In this document: one piece after another, positions 34,020 through 42,979 of the stretch
How positions within the stretch are numbered: the first letter of the stretch is position 1
How the letters are laid out: every line of letters starts with the position of its first letter
Source of the DNA: JAJZEO01 sp964350315
Lineage (GTDB): Bacteria; Chlamydiota; Chlamydiia; Chlamydiales; 2-12-FULL-49-11
Assembly: GCA_964350315.1 (NCBI GenBank)
Contig: CAYGJD010000007.1
Span: 26,606 to 90,605, forward strand
Length of the DNA stretch: 64,000 nt
Direction of reading: 5' to 3'
Made by a program: the position numbers and the translations under genes
Notes under the pieces: model-generated
The model's input: the letters and a program-made list of their open reading frames with translations, nothing else
Told to the model about the DNA's origin: nothing
Database searches by the model: none

Positions 34020-36024
34020 TGTGGTGGTTAAACCATTCAACATTTGCTTGCATGACGTCAAGATAGACTTTGGGTGTTGAAGGGCCATGTCCCATTCCTG
34101 GATAAAGCAAAAGCGCGGCTTCTTTATCACAATGCTTTAACGCATGATAAAACTCATGTGATTGTGACACTGAAACGCGCGAGTCATTTGTTCCATGCTG
34201 AATTAAGCAGGGCGTTTCAATATTTGGCACAAAGTTGATGGGAGAGCGGTCTTCATAAAGCTCACGATTGTCATAGAAGTTTCCAAGAAAATCACTTTGA
34301 CAAAGAGGAAGATCAGATGTTCCATTATGGCTAACGAGGTTTGACATTCCTGCGCCTATTGAAGCAGCTTTAAACTTGGCTGTTTGAGTGATTGACCAGG
34401 CAGTCATATATCCGCCATAACTCCAACCCATGATGCCTAATCTTTGCGCGTCAATATTGCCTTTTGCTATAAGACTATAGATTCCTGAGATGATGTCTTG
34501 ATAATCGCCACCGCCCCAATCATTGTAATTTTTCCATCGGAAGGTTTTGCCATATCCAGTAGATCCTCTGGGATTTGGTCTAAACACAAAAAAACCAGAT
34601 TGAGCAAAAGAGGCGATGGGGTAGAGGCTAGGATATCCTACAAAAGTTTCAGAAAACACAGAGATCGGTCCGCCGTGTACAACAACTAAAAGAGGGTATT
34701 GTTTTCCTTCTTCATAATCGATTGGGTAAGTAAGCAAACCTTCGACAGTTAATCCATCATTTGAAGTCCACGAATACAATTCGGTTTGTATTTTTGGATA
34801 GGCTAAAAGTGGCTGATTTAAATTAGAGACTTGAATTGGAGTGAAGTTGTCAACTTTTGATACGTAAACTTCTGGGGGAGTTGAGGTCGTCTCTGAAATA
34901 AATCCAAGGGTTGAATTATCCAAGCTAAGAGAAGGTGCTCTAAAGAATGTTTCGCCGGTTTGTATTTCAATTGCAGGTTCACCATTGGTTGGGATAAGCA
35001 TAAGGTGGAATTTAGTTCCTTTAGGCTCATAGAAAAGCACATTCTTGTTATCTCTGCTCCACCCAAGAAGGTTTGGACCAGCGAGTAACGTGCCTTGATT
35101 GTATGTTTGTGAGAGGGGGTGATATCCTGAGCCATCAGAGTATCGAACAGCTACCTGCCTGTCATGTGAATACCTGTGGTCCTTGTTGTTATCTGTAAGG
35201 TATGCAATATAGAGGCCGTCTGGAGAATAGTGCGGTTGAGCTTCATAGAGCGCCTTTTTTTCCCAAGGAGAGATCTTCCCTGTTTCAAGACTTAAAGTTG
35301 CGATACTGCTATTTAAGTAAAAGTCTTCAGCCCCTGTTGAAGGAGAATAGGCAAAGGTGATTTTTTTTGAATCAAATGACCAATCAAATTCTGTATTTAC
35401 TGAAGCAGAATCATTGCCACCTCTTACGCAATATTCATCAGATGTAAGTTGTATTGGGGTTGGATTAGATGAAAAGAGGTCAACCATCCATAATCGATTG
35501 ATAACTTTTTTTTCGTCACAAATAAATGAAGGTTTGTTCTTGGTTGTTTCGAGTTGATCTGACATAACAAAAGCGATTTTTTCACTATCTGCAGACCAAG
35601 AATAGGTTTGGACGCCTGTTTTGCATTGAGTGATTTGCTTAGCTTCTTTTCCATCAACTGGAATGATATAAAGGTTTCTTGATCCATCTTGGGTAGAGAT
35701 GAAAGCAATTGATTTGCCATTAGGAGACCATCTTGGTTGTGTCGAGGAGTTCATTGACAATGGCAGTGGAGAAGCAGTTTTTGCATCATTTGCTTTAGCG
35801 GCATAAATTTTAGGTGTCCAAGAAGAATTTTCATTTGACAAAGTTGGTTCTTTGACGACAAAAAGGATTGATTCGTTGTTAGGAGATATTTGAATGTCAG
35901 AGATCGGTTTAGTGCTTAACATCACCTCAGGAGACCAAATAAGAGGCTTCTCACCGATATTTGAGTGAACAGAAAAAGTGAGAAATAAAGAAAGGACAAC
36001 GACGCCGGTTTTAAAAAATTTCAT
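33994..36024 (-). CDS. Exported S9 (prolyl oligopeptidase-type) serine peptidase
   Basis: A 676-residue protein with a signal peptide (MKFFKTGVVVLSLFLTFSVH). The first 400 residues hold TolB-like beta-propeller repeats (PRWSPNGKSIAFISTQDGS; TYSWSADSEKIAFV; PHYSPDGLYIAYL). The hydrolase domain follows, with HGGPISVFSETFVGYPSLY, the nucleophile GWSYGGYMT (about residue 535), the acid in HGTNDSRV and the His in YPGMGHGPS. This is the acylaminoacyl-peptidase/DPP-like layout for cleaving short peptides in the periplasm, consistent with peptide scavenging. Confidence 0.9.
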   Translation of the reverse strand: MKFFKTGVVVLSLFLTFSVHSNIGEKPLIWSPEVMLSTKPISDIQISPNNESILFVVKEPTLSNENSSWTPKIYAAKANDAKTASPLPLSMNSSTQPRWSPNGKSIAFISTQDGSRNLYIIPVDGKEAKQITQCKTGVQTYSWSADSEKIAFVMSDQLETTKNKPSFICDEKKVINRLWMVDLFSSNPTPIQLTSDEYCVRGGNDSASVNTEFDWSFDSKKITFAYSPSTGAEDFYLNSSIATLSLETGKISPWEKKALYEAQPHYSPDGLYIAYLTDNNKDHRYSHDRQVAVRYSDGSGYHPLSQTYNQGTLLAGPNLLGWSRDNKNVLFYEPKGTKFHLMLIPTNGEPAIEIQTGETFFRAPSLSLDNSTLGFISETTSTPPEVYVSKVDNFTPIQVSNLNQPLLAYPKIQTELYSWTSNDGLTVEGLLTYPIDYEEGKQYPLLVVVHGGPISVFSETFVGYPSLYPIASFAQSGFFVFRPNPRGSTGYGKTFRWKNYNDWGGGDYQDIISGIYSLIAKGNIDAQRLGIMGWSYGGYMTAWSITQTAKFKAASIGAGMSNLVSHNGTSDLPLCQSDFLGNFYDNRELYEDRSPINFVPNIETPCLIQHGTNDSRVSVSQSHEFYHALKHCDKEAALLLYPGMGHGPSTPKVYLDVMQANVEWFNHHINATLPEA

Positions 36025-36114
36025 ATCTGATTTTACCTACTTAGTTAGGAGATCAGTTTAATTTTTGGAGAATTAAGATTCAACGTCTTTAAAATGAGCT
36101 TTGTAGGTAGTTGT

Positions 36115-37485
36115 TCACTTTATTTTTTGGTATGAGGCAAGTGCTTCCTCACGCGCAGTTGAATGATCAACAATAGGAGAGGGGTAGTTTGAGATTTTAT
36201 CTGGACTTTCCCATGGCGAGTGTATCCATTGGTTAGATACATCGGCAAGTTCTGGAACAAAGCGTCTGATGTATTCACCTTTTGGATCGAACTTTTTCCC
36301 TTGGAGAATGGGGTTGAAAATCCTAAAGTAGGGCGCTGCATCTGGCCCACATCCAGCAATCCACTGCCAACCGAGAGTATTATTTGCTAAATCAGCATCA
36401 ACAAGAGTATCCCAAAACCATTTAGCCCCTTCAATCCAATGAATACGGAGGTGTTTTACAAGAAATGAGCCAACAATCATACGTACTCTATTGTGCATCC
36501 ATCCAGTTTGCCAAAGTTCTCGCATACCAGCATCAACAATTGGATAACCCGTCAGTCCTTTTTGCCATGCTCGTAAGTTTTTCTTATTGGGATTCCAGTC
36601 AAATTCTTCGAATTTAATTTTCCATGATTCATCTGCTGCTTCAGGCGAGTGATACAAGAAATAATTCCCAAACTCTCTCCAAATCAATTGCCGAAGAAAC
36701 GGCATGCTTTTTTTCTCTTTATAGTCGAGTTTTTTCCAAATTTCATGGGGAGAGATTTCTCCAAAATGAAGATGTGGTGAGAGATGTGAAGTTCCACAAA
36801 TACTTGGAATATCCCGATTGTTTGTGTATTTACTTACTTTTGGTGTAAAGCTTTTCAGCTTGCTCATGGCTCCTTCTCGTCCTGGGGTCCAATAGTCAGA
36901 AAACTCCTCTGCCCACCCTTTTTTAGGCAACAGCTTCAGACTCTGAATCGTTTCAGACTTCAGTTTGTGTGCGCCTTGCATTTTGGGGCGTGATAAAGGG
37001 GTTCGCCATTCACTGTTTTCAAGAAGGTTTCTTGAAAAGGGAGTAAAGACAGAGTAGGGTTTATTGGTTTTATTGAGGATTTGGGATGGGGTGATTAGAT
37101 AATTCCCTTCAAATTGATGGACCGGGACATCTTGCTTGTTCAAGGCAGCAATGATTTTCTTATCACGTTTGCCTAGGTTTGGCTCATATCTATAATTCCA
37201 GTACACACAATTTATAGGTTTTTCTGAAAAGATCTCTTCTAAAACATCAAGTGCATTGCCAGAACGGATAACCAGAGTAATTCCTTGTTCTTGGTATTGC
37301 TTTTTTAGATTTTCTAGGGAGTGGTGTAGCCACCAATTAGAAGCAGAGCCTCCCTTCCACTTTTTTTCCTCTTGGGGTGAGTGAATATATAGTGGAATGA
37401 TTTTTCCAGATGCAGCTGCATTAAGGGCTGGATTGTCATGGATCCGCAAATCTCGATAGTGCCAGACGATGTTCCATTCAGTCAT
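36115..37485 (-). CDS. phr: Deoxyribodipyrimidine photolyase (class I cryptochrome/photolyase family)
   Basis: Light-driven repair of cyclobutane pyrimidine dimers with FAD. The 456-residue protein opens IVWHYRDLRIHDNPAL, the N-terminal antenna domain. The FAD/DNA-binding region has LSPHLHFGEISPHEIW, LIWREFGNYFLYHSP, GYPIVDAGMRELWQTGWMHN, LVDADLANNTLGWQWIAG and APYFRIFNPI, all standard class I photolyase blocks. It begins 2 bases after the DUF1295 stop, so the two genes form an operon. Confidence 0.97.
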   Translation of the reverse strand: MTEWNIVWHYRDLRIHDNPALNAAASGKIIPLYIHSPQEEKKWKGGSASNWWLHHSLENLKKQYQEQGITLVIRSGNALDVLEEIFSEKPINCVYWNYRYEPNLGKRDKKIIAALNKQDVPVHQFEGNYLITPSQILNKTNKPYSVFTPFSRNLLENSEWRTPLSRPKMQGAHKLKSETIQSLKLLPKKGWAEEFSDYWTPGREGAMSKLKSFTPKVSKYTNNRDIPSICGTSHLSPHLHFGEISPHEIWKKLDYKEKKSMPFLRQLIWREFGNYFLYHSPEAADESWKIKFEEFDWNPNKKNLRAWQKGLTGYPIVDAGMRELWQTGWMHNRVRMIVGSFLVKHLRIHWIEGAKWFWDTLVDADLANNTLGWQWIAGCGPDAAPYFRIFNPILQGKKFDPKGEYIRRFVPELADVSNQWIHSPWESPDKISNYPSPIVDHSTAREEALASYQKIK

Positions 37486-37487
37486 AA

Positions 37488-38276
37488 TTATTTCTTTGGT
37501 GGGAGTGGAAAAAATGAACTAGTTGTTCGTTGATATTCTTTGTATGCAGCTTTTTTGCTCGCAAGTAATCGTTTTTCTGTTGGTGGAATTCCAGTCACTT
37601 TTAAGATGCTTACGAGTATGAGGGCAGGACTAATCCAGCCAATATATCCAGCAGGATGGTTCATTGCAAAAAGAGCATAACTTATCCATATGATCCATTC
37701 AAAAAAGTAGTTTGGATGTCTTGAATAACGCCAAAATCCGATATTACACACCTTTTTAATTGCTTTGGGGTCACCTCTAAATTTCACCATTTGATGATCG
37801 CTAATGACTTCTCCTGAAAAAGCGGCAATAAAGACAAGAAGACCAGCGGTATCCCAAACATTCCATGAAAGAATTCCTGAATTGAAGGCAAGTGCCACTG
37901 GAGTCAATAATATGATTACAGATAGAGCTTGGGCTTGAAAGAAGAGAAAATATTTCCATTTAAGACCATTTTTCCAGCTTACTGACAGCTCAACATATCT
38001 TTGATCTTTTTGTCCCTTAATCATTCGAGAAAGAAGTAGTGCTGTTAAGCGTAAACTCCAGGCTAAAACACAGATAAGAAGTATAAGCTTATTTAAACCA
38101 AATCCAGGTGCTGCGAAAAAAAGGTATAGCGCAACACAACCAATACTTGTTGACCAACCGATGTCAACAATAGAGGGGTTGTCTTTGATTAAGTATAACA
38201 GCCAAAGAGCTAGCATAATAAGTGCTGCAATCAACCAGCAACTACCCGTTAATACTATCCAACTATCTATTTTCAT
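37488..38276 (-). CDS. DUF1295 (steroid 5-alpha-reductase-like) membrane protein
   Basis: From ATG 38276, after AAAGGAATTTCA, the protein has 262 residues with about seven helices. The signature WRYSRHPNYFFEWIIWI near residue 195 is the conserved R-H-P-N-Y motif of DUF1295/isoprenylcysteine-methyltransferase-like proteins that bind a nucleotide cofactor at the membrane. It is preceded by the usual FAAFSGEVISDHQMVKF-type helix. The reaction is not known for this subgroup; lipid or sterol-like reductase activity is inferred from the fold. It is co-transcribed with the photolyase and divergent from the DUF2878-DCC gene. Confidence 0.85.
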   Translation of the reverse strand: MKIDSWIVLTGSCWLIAALIMLALWLLYLIKDNPSIVDIGWSTSIGCVALYLFFAAPGFGLNKLILLICVLAWSLRLTALLLSRMIKGQKDQRYVELSVSWKNGLKWKYFLFFQAQALSVIILLTPVALAFNSGILSWNVWDTAGLLVFIAAFSGEVISDHQMVKFRGDPKAIKKVCNIGFWRYSRHPNYFFEWIIWISYALFAMNHPAGYIGWISPALILVSILKVTGIPPTEKRLLASKKAAYKEYQRTTSSFFPLPPKK

Positions 38277-38323
38277 TGAAATTCCTTTGAACAATCACTT
38301 AAAGTTGGATTTTGGAGAAAAAC

Positions 38324-39226
38324 ATGATTTTATTCAACGTAATCAACGGATTCACCTATTCAATTGGATGGCTCATTTGTGTGTTTGGGCTTGTATACGG
38401 GTATCTTTGGATCCCTGCTATTCTCATATCGATTTTTGTTGTTGGTCAACTTCTTACTATACGAGTATTAAATAGAGCACTTTTCTTGCAAGATTTTATC
38501 CTGCTAGTTTATGCCGGTTTTTTTGGGTTGTTGCTGGAAATTGTTTTTTTAGGAACTCATCTATTCTCATATCAAGCATCAGATCTCTTTGTTTCATTTC
38601 TTCCTCCAATCTCAATTCTCTTCCTATATTTTCTTTTTTCGATGACCTTAAATCATGCGTTCTCCTTCTTGAAAGGAAAGATTTTTTGGGCATTTATTGT
38701 TGGAGCAATTGGAGGAGGTGCTTCTTACTTTGCTGGTTTTCAGATGGGGGCGATTTCTTTTTCAAGCAGCTGGTCCCTCTATCTTATTGCACTTTTTTGG
38801 GGGATCCTTTTGAGCTTTCTTGTCTTTGTTAATACAAGACTTAGAGAAATTGTAGGCAGAGTGTTTGATAAAGAACATATAGCAACGCCACTGACTGTTT
38901 TTTTTGATGGGAGATGCAAGGTTTGTTCAAAAGAGTGCGAAATCTTACAAAAAAGAAAGCAAATTGGAAGTGTGATATATCTTTCGATTAAATCTGAAGA
39001 AGAACTAAAAAAAGAGACAGACAAATTCAGTTTTCAAGAAGCAATGAGCCAGATACACGCGATTGATGCTAATGGAACTGTACTAAAAGGAATTCCAGTA
39101 TTTTCAGAGCTCTATTCACGTGTAGATTTGCAATGGATTGCAGTATTACTAAAAGCTCCTTTATTACATCAGATGTTTAAAGGAGCTTATTTTATATGGA
39201 CCAAATGTCGTCACTTTCGACTATAG
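38324..39226 (+). CDS. Fusion of DUF2878-like membrane domain with a DCC (DUF393) thiol domain
   Basis: ATG 38324 after TTGGAG gives 300 residues. Residues 1-185 form about six helices resembling DUF2878 (for example FNVINGFTYSIGWLICVFGL). The C-terminal 110 residues are a DCC domain starting LTVFFDGRCKVCSKECEIL with the D-x-x-C-x-x-C pair, then an Ala/Ile-rich ADANG-like turn and an end with WTKCRHFRL. DCC proteins are thioredoxin-like predicted thiol-disulfide oxidoreductases. The two parts are normally separate genes. It is divergent from DUF1295/phr with about 47 bases between starts, so they share a control region. Confidence 0.7.
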   Translation: MILFNVINGFTYSIGWLICVFGLVYGYLWIPAILISIFVVGQLLTIRVLNRALFLQDFILLVYAGFFGLLLEIVFLGTHLFSYQASDLFVSFLPPISILFLYFLFSMTLNHAFSFLKGKIFWAFIVGAIGGGASYFAGFQMGAISFSSSWSLYLIALFWGILLSFLVFVNTRLREIVGRVFDKEHIATPLTVFFDGRCKVCSKECEILQKRKQIGSVIYLSIKSEEELKKETDKFSFQEAMSQIHAIDANGTVLKGIPVFSELYSRVDLQWIAVLLKAPLLHQMFKGAYFIWTKCRHFRL

Positions 39227-39241
39227 CAGCGACAAGAGGAA

Positions 39242-40183
39242 CTAGACTTCCCCTTTCTCAGGATCAACAGGTTCCTTTTTGTATGGGGGCTCAATTTCAG
39301 GAATGAATCTATGGGATCGTCCACCTTGAACATAGCCTTGAGCAATCTCATCAGGAAAGGACATAGCGTTTGGCACTTTGTGCGCGTGTATAACTAAACC
39401 AACCTTCTGGCTATATTCTTTTCTTGATTTTGGATCCTCCTTCTGAGAAAATACTAATTCAAGAGCTCTTTCTTGATCGACTTTTCTTGAAAGATGACGC
39501 TCTAAAGTTTCTTGAAGAGTTGGAATTACTTGATGAAATAGAAATGTTACCTTGTTGGGTAATTCATTGATGGTAGTTTTGATTTTTGCTATTGCCACGT
39601 TAGTTATAAAAGGAATAATAACAGAGATCTCTGGTGTTGCTCCATATTCTCTAAAAACTCGTGATACACCAGAAAGATTGAAGGCCATTTGATTTCCAGA
39701 GTAAGAACCATCATCTATAATATACACAGTTAGACGGGGATCCGTAAGAACCCTTTCGTCCATTAAGCTCAATGAGTAAGGTAGAGATGCTGCAGCTTCT
39801 TCTCCTAATCGTACATAGTGATCAAATACAGTATTATACCGAAACGCGGCTAATTCATTTACCCAAGCTTGACTTTTACCTGGCTCCACTAGACTAATCG
39901 TTGGGCCTTGGCTTTTTGGAAGTTGTTTTAAGCAGCCTTCGAGAGCTTCAGTAAACTGAGCGAATGAAACAATTTCAACCTTGCCTATCACAGTTGTTAA
40001 CAAATTTTGATGCTTTTTTTCATGTGCATTTATCCACTTTATACGTTGAGTTTGGTCTATTCTTGGCGCTGGGTCATCAGGAGAAAGAGGTGGTGATAGT
40101 CTGTCAACTTCCCCTTCATAGGTTCCGATAATTGGGTAGAAAGTGGTTGTTGAGGCTGCTGCTGCTGCTCCTGCTAGTTCCAT
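39242..40183 (-). CDS. Phosphoribosyltransferase-like protein with Ala-rich N-terminus
   Basis: A 313-residue protein; AAGGAAAAATT precedes the ATG. The N-terminus is Ala-rich (ELAGAAAAAS). Around residue 152 the stretch LTVYIIDDGSYSGNQMAFNL matches the PRPP-binding loop pattern of type I phosphoribosyltransferases (hydrophobic strand, D-D-G, then S/T-G). It is followed by alternating helix and strand. There is no recognisable hood domain, so a base substrate cannot be suggested. The C-terminus is Pro/Glu/Lys-rich. Loss of enzymatic function and use of the fold as a scaffold is possible. Confidence 0.5.
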   Translation of the reverse strand: MELAGAAAAASTTTFYPIIGTYEGEVDRLSPPLSPDDPAPRIDQTQRIKWINAHEKKHQNLLTTVIGKVEIVSFAQFTEALEGCLKQLPKSQGPTISLVEPGKSQAWVNELAAFRYNTVFDHYVRLGEEAAASLPYSLSLMDERVLTDPRLTVYIIDDGSYSGNQMAFNLSGVSRVFREYGATPEISVIIPFITNVAIAKIKTTINELPNKVTFLFHQVIPTLQETLERHLSRKVDQERALELVFSQKEDPKSRKEYSQKVGLVIHAHKVPNAMSFPDEIAQGYVQGGRSHRFIPEIEPPYKKEPVDPEKGEV

Positions 40184-40390
40184 AATTTTTCCTTATGTTC
40201 AAATTAATTAAGCACTTTTGAAGAATTTAATTATATTTAATGTATAAAAATATTATTGATGTGAAATTTGTAAAACATGCTTTCAATGCAGTCTGAAGTA
40301 GGTATAAAGTGTCTAAAGAAAGCTGTTTAGGCAGATACTTTAGCTTTTTCATAAATAAAAGACAATAGGATTTTGATAATAAAATATTAT

Positions 40391-41281
40391 CTAATTAACT
40401 ATGTTTTTATAGTCTAAAATAAGTTCTTTGATTGCTCGATCTGCGCTTTGGGCTAAAGTAGGATTAGTTTCTTTATAGTAGGGTAGTGCAATAAGGGCGA
40501 TAGAAAGCGCCCAACCTTTTCCTCTTTCCCAAGTAAAATCATCTACTCCTAAAGTTTCGCGAAAGACTTTTCTGCTTTCAGCTGTGAGTAGATTCCATGC
40601 AATGATCAAGTCACAGGCTGGGTCTCCGGTTCCTAACATTCCAAAGTCTATAACAGCGTTAAGCCTTCCCTTTTGGATCAAGATATTCCCGGCAGAGAGA
40701 TCTGCATGAATCCAAACAGGTGGCTCGGACCATTGAGGAGATTTTAGAGCCTTTTCCCAAATCGCAATGATTGTATTGGCATCGAACTTTTCATCGAGTT
40801 GCTTGATCGCGTTGCGCGTTTTGTTATCTACCAGTTCGAGAGGAATTCCACGATTAGAGGTAGGACCATTTGGCAAATTCACTTTATGCATTGCTTGTAT
40901 AAAAGCGCTCAAATCATGAACCAAGGTGCTCGAGATATCACTTGCGCATGGATTGCGGCCTTCTATCCATTCATAGATTGCCCAAGGGCAGGGATACTCT
41001 TTAATAGGAGATCCTTTGCCAATCAATAGGGGAATAGAAACCGGGAGAAAAGGGGCAAGCTGAGGAAGCCATGTTGCTTCTTTATGAATACTATCAATGG
41101 CCCAATCGATACGAGGAAGTCTTACGACCATTTCATTTCCAAGTCGGTATAATGCATTGTCTGTTCCTGTTGAAGTAACACGCCTTAAAGGGAGGTGAGA
41201 AAAGTGTGGAAATTGATCTTGTAAAAGTCGTAAAACAAGAGCTTCATCAATAGAAAATTCATTTTTATGCATTTTGACCAT
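40391..41281 (-). CDS. Aminoglycoside/macrolide phosphotransferase-family kinase
   Basis: A 296-residue APH-fold kinase. The N-lobe reads TSTGTDNALYRLGNEMVVRLP (ATP-contact strand and Lys/Arg region). The catalytic loop is VWIHADLSAGNILIQ (H-x-D-x-x-x-x-N), and the metal-binding DFG-like motif is VIDFGMLGTGDPACDL. The TSTGTDN and WIHADL pattern resembles macrolide 2'-phosphotransferases and related APHs of unknown substrate. It may detoxify antibiotics or phosphorylate a metabolite. It is transcribed alone. Confidence 0.82.
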   Translation of the reverse strand: MVKMHKNEFSIDEALVLRLLQDQFPHFSHLPLRRVTSTGTDNALYRLGNEMVVRLPRIDWAIDSIHKEATWLPQLAPFLPVSIPLLIGKGSPIKEYPCPWAIYEWIEGRNPCASDISSTLVHDLSAFIQAMHKVNLPNGPTSNRGIPLELVDNKTRNAIKQLDEKFDANTIIAIWEKALKSPQWSEPPVWIHADLSAGNILIQKGRLNAVIDFGMLGTGDPACDLIIAWNLLTAESRKVFRETLGVDDFTWERGKGWALSIALIALPYYKETNPTLAQSADRAIKELILDYKNIVN

Positions 41282-41387
41282 AACGCATTATTTAAACTTT
41301 TAGTGTCTATTTAGGAATAGAAGAAGTATTCCACGAAGCTTTGTTTTAGTAAATAATCAACGAAGTGTTTTTCACCACAGTTTCCTC

Positions 41388-42836
41388 TTATGCCTGTAAG
41401 AAATATCCATGACCATTGCGATTAACTAGGCGATGAATAACTTTCAATTCTATCAGTTTATTTACTATATGCCCGATATATGTGGCGTTATAATAGTCAT
41501 CGTCGTTGTATCTGCTGTAGTCTACTTTTTCATCAATAGTCTTTAAGAGCGTTGAAAATTGGCGCGTATTGGTGTTAATATAAATGTATCTACGCTGTTT
41601 AAGTGATTCTTCTGGTGAGGCTTCTGTAATTGAGATGTTTATCGCATTAACAAGCATTGTTGCGTTTTCTCTAAGTCGCGTAATTTTTTCTGGATATTTA
41701 GAGAAGTCTATCGTTTCTACATCTATTTCAACAGGTTCGTTTCCTTCTGTAATTCCTTTTGTTTGATAGAACTCTTTTAAACTATCTCTATCCGCGATTT
41801 CTTGTTTTCTTCTTTCAGAGGCGCCTTTAAAAGAGGTTGTTTTTATGCCGTTTTCTTCTGCAACTTTTCTTACAATTTCGCCTTGTCTTTCGCTAACACA
41901 TCTAACTAGACCTCTTCTTCCAAATCCACCGCCAAATAGACCAATTTCAGGATCATCCATTTCTTCAAGATCGATAAGTGCAATTTTTCGGTTTCCATCG
42001 GCATCAAGGCTATTATCTAAGACAGGGTTATTGCGCCATTCTACGTCACTGTACCCAGTTTTAGTGATAAAAATTGCAAGTTGACGAATCGCTTCGTCAA
42101 GACTTTGTTCGTATTCCGCATAATATTTCTCTTGCATGCTTTCATGAGGGTTAATGTCGAGCTTTCTTTCAGCTATAATGTGATGTTCTTTTCCATTAAC
42201 AGTTACAGTAAATAGTTTTGCATGTGGAATCACAAGAAGTCCTAGCTGATGAGTGCGAAGCACAGTTTGAGCGGTGATCATTTTTTCATAGCGTCTTTTT
42301 GTAGGTTCTTCCCGTGATGTATCCATTTTAAAAATAAGGTCAGGAGCGCTACTCAAACTGAATACTCTGTGTTTGTGTTGGCTATTATAAAGTGTGACTT
42401 CGTCTGTTTCTTCACGATTTAGAATACTTGTCATGCATGTTTGAATCTTTGAAATCGTCTCATCAGAAATAGAGACCCCTTGTTGTAATTCAGCTTCACT
42501 GAACTTCCCAAGAGCTGAGGTCAAAATGCCAAAACGAATATTTTCTTTAGGTTTTGTAAACAGGTTTCGTACAGATTTTGAAAAAAGGGCTAAAAAGAGT
42601 GTGCAAATTACAATTGCTGTGCCTAGCAGACCTCTTCCAAATCGCTCTGCGCAAGTGAAGTTTCGCTGCTTTTTTTCAAGAATTTGATATGTGCGACCCT
42701 TGAAATCAGAGCTAACTTTGTGACCTTTTTCATCAACGATTCTGCCTTTGCAATTAAATTTTAGTGCTGGGGTCCATTCTCGAGAAAGGTTTATTTCATT
42801 TGGGTTATTAATAATTTTAAAACTTGGCATTTTCAT
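41388..42836 (-). CDS. Membrane protein with protein-kinase-like region
   Basis: A 482-residue protein. A hydrophobic helix lies at about residues 65-88 (RGLLGTAIVICTLFLALFS). After it, features arranged like a kinase fold appear: DLIFKMDTS (candidate ATP Lys), a helix starting with E in KRRYEKMITAQTVLR, HHIIAERKLD (hinge), YSDVEWRNNPVLDN (catalytic-loop-like, Asp and Asn), and RKIALIDLEEMDD (DFG-like Asp). About 200 residues of unassigned helical sequence follow. The match is by order and spacing, not by strong motif. It could be a host-directed kinase or a pseudokinase (inference). Confidence 0.5.
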   Translation of the reverse strand: MKMPSFKIINNPNEINLSREWTPALKFNCKGRIVDEKGHKVSSDFKGRTYQILEKKQRNFTCAERFGRGLLGTAIVICTLFLALFSKSVRNLFTKPKENIRFGILTSALGKFSEAELQQGVSISDETISKIQTCMTSILNREETDEVTLYNSQHKHRVFSLSSAPDLIFKMDTSREEPTKRRYEKMITAQTVLRTHQLGLLVIPHAKLFTVTVNGKEHHIIAERKLDINPHESMQEKYYAEYEQSLDEAIRQLAIFITKTGYSDVEWRNNPVLDNSLDADGNRKIALIDLEEMDDPEIGLFGGGFGRRGLVRCVSERQGEIVRKVAEENGIKTTSFKGASERRKQEIADRDSLKEFYQTKGITEGNEPVEIDVETIDFSKYPEKITRLRENATMLVNAINISITEASPEESLKQRRYIYINTNTRQFSTLLKTIDEKVDYSRYNDDDYYNATYIGHIVNKLIELKVIHRLVNRNGHGYFLQA

Positions 42837-42979
42837 TCAATCCGTTAATTATTATCGAATGATAATAGCATGATCTATAATTACGAATAAAGGTTTTAGA
42901 AAAAAAAGTTGCTGAGATAGACTCAAATTATGTATAATAAGAGATCGTAAAGTTGAAGTGTTCTCTTGAAGGAGAGATG

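Noticed and set aside
40310..40346. Possible terminator hairpin between the PRTase-like and APH genes
   Set aside because: Only a 6-bp A/T-rich stem with a loop of about 19 bases; too weak to support.
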